A DNA stretch of 64,000 nt from Dendrophyllia cribrosa (lineage: Eukaryota > Cnidaria > Anthozoa > Scleractinia > Dendrophylliidae), in assembly GCA_024195265.1 (NCBI GenBank), contig JAJLRJ010000004.1, positions 31,058,785 to 31,122,784 of the forward strand. The letters are read 5' to 3'. Numbering within the stretch: the stretch's first letter is position 1; every line of letters begins with the position of its first letter. Below the pieces are notes generated by a model, which was given only the letters and a program-made list of their open reading frames with translations, was not told where the DNA came from and did not search any database. This document shows positions 59,790 to 64,000 of this stretch, one piece after another. The position numbers and the translations under genes were made by a program.

Positions 59790-60350
59790 AAGTACCCCAT
59801 TGACCCTAGCAGAAGATTTATCATTTATTATGATTTATTTATTTACCCTTGGAGGTAAAGACTATCTTCTGACAGTTGATTACTCAAATTGGGTAGAAAC
59901 GGGCTTGCTACGTGACAGTTTAATGTGTTCAGAAGTCATCACCCAACTGAAGTCAGTTTGCATGCTATGGGATACCCGATGAAATCATTTCGGATAACGG
60001 TCCACAATGTTCAAGCCGGAAATTCAAATAATGTACAGAATTGTGGTAGCTCAAGAACATAGCCACAAGTCCCAAGTACCCACAAGCTAATTGGAAAGTG
60101 GAGAAATTCATTGAAACAGTAAAGGCTGTACTGAAGAAGGCTCAACAAGATGATACTGACCCATACATTAACGTTTTGGAAATTAGGAACACGTCCATTA
60201 CTGGACTAAACTATTCTCCAGCTCAAATCGTCCTCAACATAGGGCTAAAAACCAAACTTCCTACTACTACTGTTATCTACGGAACGCAAAAAATGCAACA
60301 TATACTATGCTCCCAGCTACTAACGGCCAACCTCTCAGAAAAGTAGAAGT
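59790..60350 (+). pseudogene. Gypsy-type integrase remnant
   Basis: Pieces in shifting frames read FTLGGKDYLLTVDYSNWVE, then the second catalytic Asp in SDNGPQ, then a stop, then SPKYPQANWKVEKFIETVK with the catalytic Glu region and DTDPYINVLEIRNT...YSPAQIV. The order is that of an integrase core of Ty3/Gypsy elements. Several stops and frameshifts make it dead. No reverse transcriptase or gag is seen to the left. Confidence 0.8.
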
Positions 60351-60685
60351 TGTTACAATGTCACCAAATGCCTGGAAACTGCCATAGTTTCAAACCACAC
60401 TAAGAATGTAACCAGCAATGGAAGTCAGAACAGACGGAACATGAGATACATCATCAAGACCCCTTAAGTTGACAGAGATACATAAATGTGGACCCTGGAA
60501 GGTGACAGAGAAGCATGTATGAACACCTCGCAGGTGAACAGAAATATCTTCCAGACATCGGACGTCGTCAGAACAAGAACTGGCCGAACTGTCAGAGCAA
60601 CCAGACAAAAGAACTTGGTTTATTATTAGGTTGATTAGGGACCCTCTTGATTAAGGACTGTCTTCGTACTCGATCCTCGCAATCT

Positions 60686-60780
60686 TTAAAAGAGGGATGT
60701 TATATGTTACGTCATAAGGTCATGTGATTTTAATGAAGAAACCATGGCAACGTTTTCTTTGATGTTGCCTTGGTAATTGC
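60686..60780 (+). repeat. Putative polypurine tract and start of 3' LTR
   Basis: AAAAGAGGGA is directly followed by TGTTATATGTTACGTCA, the usual arrangement at a Gypsy 3' LTR. The next 80 bp are then interrupted by the TTAA element. The second LTR and its end are not visible. Confidence 0.5.
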
Positions 60781-60784
60781 TTAA

Positions 60785-61890
60785 AGGGACAGTGTCCTTG
60801 CTGATATGTTATGGTTCCTGAGAATGGTCACAAGCTTGCTTAAAGGTTGCCTTTTATCTTGTTATAATATAAACTAACGAGATCAAATAACGGATAAAAG
60901 AGCCTCAACGTTTCGCCGAAATGCAAATTTTGATTTCTTCACCGCCTGTCATGAAATCAAATTTCATGAACTGCAATCCGCTTCCATCTTTGTAATCCGG
61001 GGCCGTATTCACGAAGCATTCTAAGTCCAAAGAGCCTCCTAAGATATAACTTAGGAGATAACTGGTATTCACGAAGACCTCCTATTTTAAGACATGTCTT
61101 ATTTTTTTCTTCTAAACTTAGGACCTCCTAAATTTTTAAGACATGTCTTAACTGGTATTCACGAAGACCTCCCACCTTAAGATGTGTCTTAATTTTTCTC
61201 CTAAACTTAGGAGGTCAAAATTGACCTTCAAACATATTAAAACATGTTTTTACGGGGGGCTAAATTCGATTGTTGACGAGTTTTACGTCGATTTTCGGCG
61301 TCATTAATTTGTATCACAATAGTTACCGATTAGATAAACATTTTAAAGTATTATACATGTATTGCTTTCCTAAGAAAACTTAAATATTTTCTAGTAATCT
61401 CAAACAACACGGTTAATTACATATAGGCCTTTGTGTCATCAACGGGTTCCACATTTCTTTCTCATAGCAGAGTTATATTTCCGTTTTTCGTAAAAATAAG
61501 GCCTTGTACAAGAAATATCGAAGTAGACCCTATTAAAATGATGATGGATTTGTTTGTTGCTTTCGCTACTGACCATGAACGAAGATATTATCAGTTGCTA
61601 TCTTAAATTCGAGATGAAATAAAGGTTATTGTACTGTCATTGTAACAGCAATTTACACAATACAAAATATTCATTCATGTAATTTTCATAAGCGCGCCAT
61701 ATAAACTACAGTATATCTGATTGGTTTACTTTTACTAATCGAAACTGCCCGCGACCATTAAACTTAGGAGACTGCTATATCGTGAATACGGCCCCTGCCC
61801 CCAATTTAGTTGTATATTTGGTGTCGTTTGGCGATATATCATGGAAATTAAGTTCTTGAATTTTCGATATTTTGGTAGAACACTGTCCCT
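60785..61890. mobile_element. TTAA-type MITE interrupted by another MITE
   Basis: AGGGACAGTGTCCTTGCTG at the left and CACTGTCCCT at the right are inverted. The left flank is TTAA, the right TTTA. It shares internal GAACTGCAATCCGCTTCCAT-type sequence with 20108-20448. Positions 60999-61795 are a separate element inserted in it. Confidence 0.75.
60999..61795. mobile_element. Nested MITE with GGGGCCGTATTCACGA ends
   Basis: GGGGCCGTATTCACGAAGCA and TATCGTGAATACGGCCCC are inverted. Near the left end the unit CTGGTATTCACGAAGACCTCC and TTAAGACATGTCTTA blocks repeat two to three times. Confidence 0.8.
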
Positions 61891-62525
61891 TTTAGGTCCC
61901 TAGTTAGAGATCAGGAAAGCTACCGCAATTTGTTTTTATTATTTTTGTTTCGCCTAACTTATGGCGGCACGATCCAGTGACATTGAATTTGAGGAAAGCG
62001 TCAATCCAAACTGATCAAGTATTGTTTGTTTACTCCTCACTTTCGAATTCTACCTTCGAATCTATGTCAACGCTAAGATAAATCTCGTACGCATAGTAAT
62101 TTAACTTTTCATCATTTGATAACTTGGTCAATTAATTACGGAATGTCCGTCGCTCAAGTACAAACTGATTTTTACTGCTAAACGATGTCGCTCCAACAAT
62201 TCAATAAAATAGCACTATTGCCAAGGAAGATATAATATATCTTTCGGAGTTTCCAAACCACGTGGATCGTGTGTTGAAATGACCGAGGAAACCGCTGAAA
62301 TCTCTGTTTATAATAGCGACCTTTAGAGCGGACTAAAAGTACGATATTGAGTACGAGTACGACTTTCAATAAACTAGTGCATATAGCTTATATTATCAAG
62401 TGCACACCAGTCTCGTGATTTAAAATTGGAATGAGGCCCTCGTACTCCATCTCGTTGCCCTACTAACTAATATAATGAAGAAAAAAATTACAGAACAGCA
62501 TCTAAAACATCTCTGTGTTCTATCT
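61891..62525 (+). other. Stretch without recognisable content
   Basis: Some may be the rest of the interrupted LTR; nothing else is seen. Confidence 0.4.
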
Positions 62526-62791
62526 ACAATTAGCTGCAAAATTGTTGAGACACTCAGACAAAAAACACTCACTTTTATAAAAAATGATGCTTCGAAAAAC
62601 GAAAGAACAATATATTTCCCTCACAACCCCCCCTCCCCCGTTCAATGTTGTTAGCCAAAGTTTTGGACATGGCACCGGTCACAAAACAACATTGATGAGG
62701 GGGGAGGGGTAAGGAAAGGTAGCAATGGTGCACTTCTTCCAAAAAAGCACTTGTGAATGAAAGTGTCTCAACTACTTTTGCAGCTAATTGT
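62526..62791. repeat. MITE with AATTAGCTGCAAAA ends
   Basis: ACAATTAGCTGCAAAATTGT...GAGACACT and the inverse at the right. The centre pairs CCCCCTCCCCCGTTCAATGTTG with CAACATTGATGAGGGGGGAGG. Confidence 0.8.
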
Positions 62792-63071
62792 CTGAATATA
62801 TACTAACTTCTGTCAACGATTGCCGCAAGCTCTCCAGGCCTACAGGTATGCGAGTAGTAGCAATAGATTGAGAAAAGACCGTTTTATTATATTTGTCGCG
62901 TGAGGGGGTAAAAATATACTCGAATATCATTAAAAATGAGAACACAAAAATGTTCGAAAATCGAAGTTCGTGAGTGACACAACAATAGAAGTTGATATCA
63001 ACGGTGATTTCAAAGTTACGTTTTTTACCAGCCAAATAGATGCCACTACGAGGGCATATATCAAATGTTAA

Positions 63072-63212
63072 AAAGAAAACAGTTATCTTACAGTGAAAGA
63101 AATCACACAAAAATGCTCCGTGTCTCGCGCGACGGTTTACAGATGCTTGAATGCTGAGAAAAAATCAAAAACAAAAAGGCCAGGGAGACCTCGAAAAATC
63201 ACACTGGCGTGA
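63072..63212 (+). pseudogene. Tc1/mariner-like helix-turn-helix remnant
   Basis: A 46-codon frame reads LTVKEITQKCSVSRATVYRC, then KRPGRPRKITLA and a TGA. A homeodomain-like recognition helix followed by GRPRK is the layout of the N-terminal DNA-binding part of Tc1/mariner transposases. The catalytic domain is missing. It may also come from another transposase with the same fold. Confidence 0.55.
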
Positions 63213-64000
63213 TTGTTCTTTGTGCCCGCGCAAAAAACTAATCTATGTTTCTGTTGGTTCAATTTTCTTCTTATGACCAACTCACACGCAACCATTCTTA
63301 AACAACATGTGTAACTAATAAACGATCTCAGTTAAATTGTGATATATTGTATTGTTGTAATTTGCTGACGGTATACCCGTGTGAGACGGTCTACCATCGA
63401 AAGTATAAAGGATATGTTTTATACTCTATATATTTCTGTTGGTAGACCGTGGTAGTCCGTGGTAGATCGTCATATATCATCATATATTGTCATATAGCTT
63501 AGTGTAAAGCTAAAGCCAGAGTACAATATAGAAATGCACAACAAAAATTATTATACCCCGCACTTTGCATTCAAATTAATGCAATTTCACCTTATAGGCT
63601 GCAGTGTACCATATACAAATTTTGCCACCCCAAGAGCAATTCTCGAAAGGGTTTCATTTTTGTCATTAGTGTTAAATATCACTACTAATCGGCAGTAGTA
63701 AATTTATAGAGGTGTTGCATTCCTGCGTTTGGCATGGTGTTATGCAAATTAGCAAATTTTCAGTACCCGATCGCTATGTCAGGTATCGCATAATTGAGCA
63801 CGTTTTCTCTACTTTTCGAGTCCATTCCGCTCAATTGCAACACCTTGAACGCGAATTTACTCTCAAAATATTTCACCTATGTTCCTATAAGGCTACAAAA
63901 ACATCTAAAACTCGTGAACTTGAATGCAACACAAAACGTCAAGCGTATATTGAAGCATATACCATTTCGAATGCATTAATTAGTGCAATTTGTGTCTAAT
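63213..64000 (+). other. Right end of window without a supported gene
   Basis: A small inverted pair (GGTCTACCA / TGGTAGACC) lies at 63390-63450, followed by CATATATCATCATATATTG low-complexity. A 95-codon frame near the edge (63712-63999) has no recognisable feature. Confidence 0.45.

Noticed and set aside
1..64000. CRISPR array, bacterial operon or prophage
   Set aside because: No spaced direct repeats of that kind; spliced exons, SINEs and LINEs show a eukaryotic genome.

Overview
This window is animal nuclear DNA: AT-rich, with short exons, GT-AG introns of 0.2-4 kb, and introns crowded with small inverted-repeat transposons, tRNA-derived SINEs, LINE remnants and minisatellites. The repeat style and the RecQ-like transposon gene fit an anthozoan cnidarian (coral or sea anemone). 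That placement is inference from sequence style; no species is claimed.

Positions 1-48.7 kb (+ strand) hold most of one giant spectrin-repeat gene, entering from the left edge without its 5' end. I place 44 exons by splice sites and reading phase. Joined, they give one uninterrupted frame of about 2,676 codons with 21 spectrin-type repeats, nearly every repeat built from two exons split at phase 0. Sixteen of the 21 second exons are exactly 182 nt. Between repeats 9 and 10 one 679-nt exon encodes about 226 residues of almost pure Glu/Arg/Lys, a probable single alpha-helix or coiled-coil spacer. Inside a 2.8-kb intron lies an exon starting with an ATG in good context and ending in a phase-2 donor (31129-31202), which looks like an alternative first exon for a short isoform of about 933 aa. 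The parent family (dystrophin, spectraplakin or nesprin type) cannot be settled because no CH, WW, EF-hand, ZZ or KASH region lies in the window.

Positions 48.7-54.2 kb are mostly gene-poor, with one possible small exon (52984-53052). From 54.2 to 57.6 kb, on the - strand, two exons of a second gene encode tandem Tudor-like units. Their phases fit (1/1), and a polyadenylation signal follows the stop. The intron between them holds a 2.06-kb TA-flanked transposon that also splits a tRNA-like sequence.

Positions 57.6-64 kb are a transposon graveyard: a 1.68-kb element with roughly 100-bp terminal inverted repeats carrying a broken RecQ-like helicase and a broken minus-strand ORF; a degraded Gypsy-type integrase followed by a putative LTR start; a TTAA-flanked element after that LTR start, itself interrupted by another inverted-repeat element; a further MITE; and a Tc1/mariner-like helix-turn-helix remnant.

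The main points for a second look are the alternative start exon, the E/R/K exon, the symmetrical two-exon module and its breaks, a recurrent set of TTAA-flanked elements, a MITE family whose two ends match each other better than they match other copies, near-perfect palindromes, hammerhead-like motifs, and the nested and tRNA-splitting insertions.
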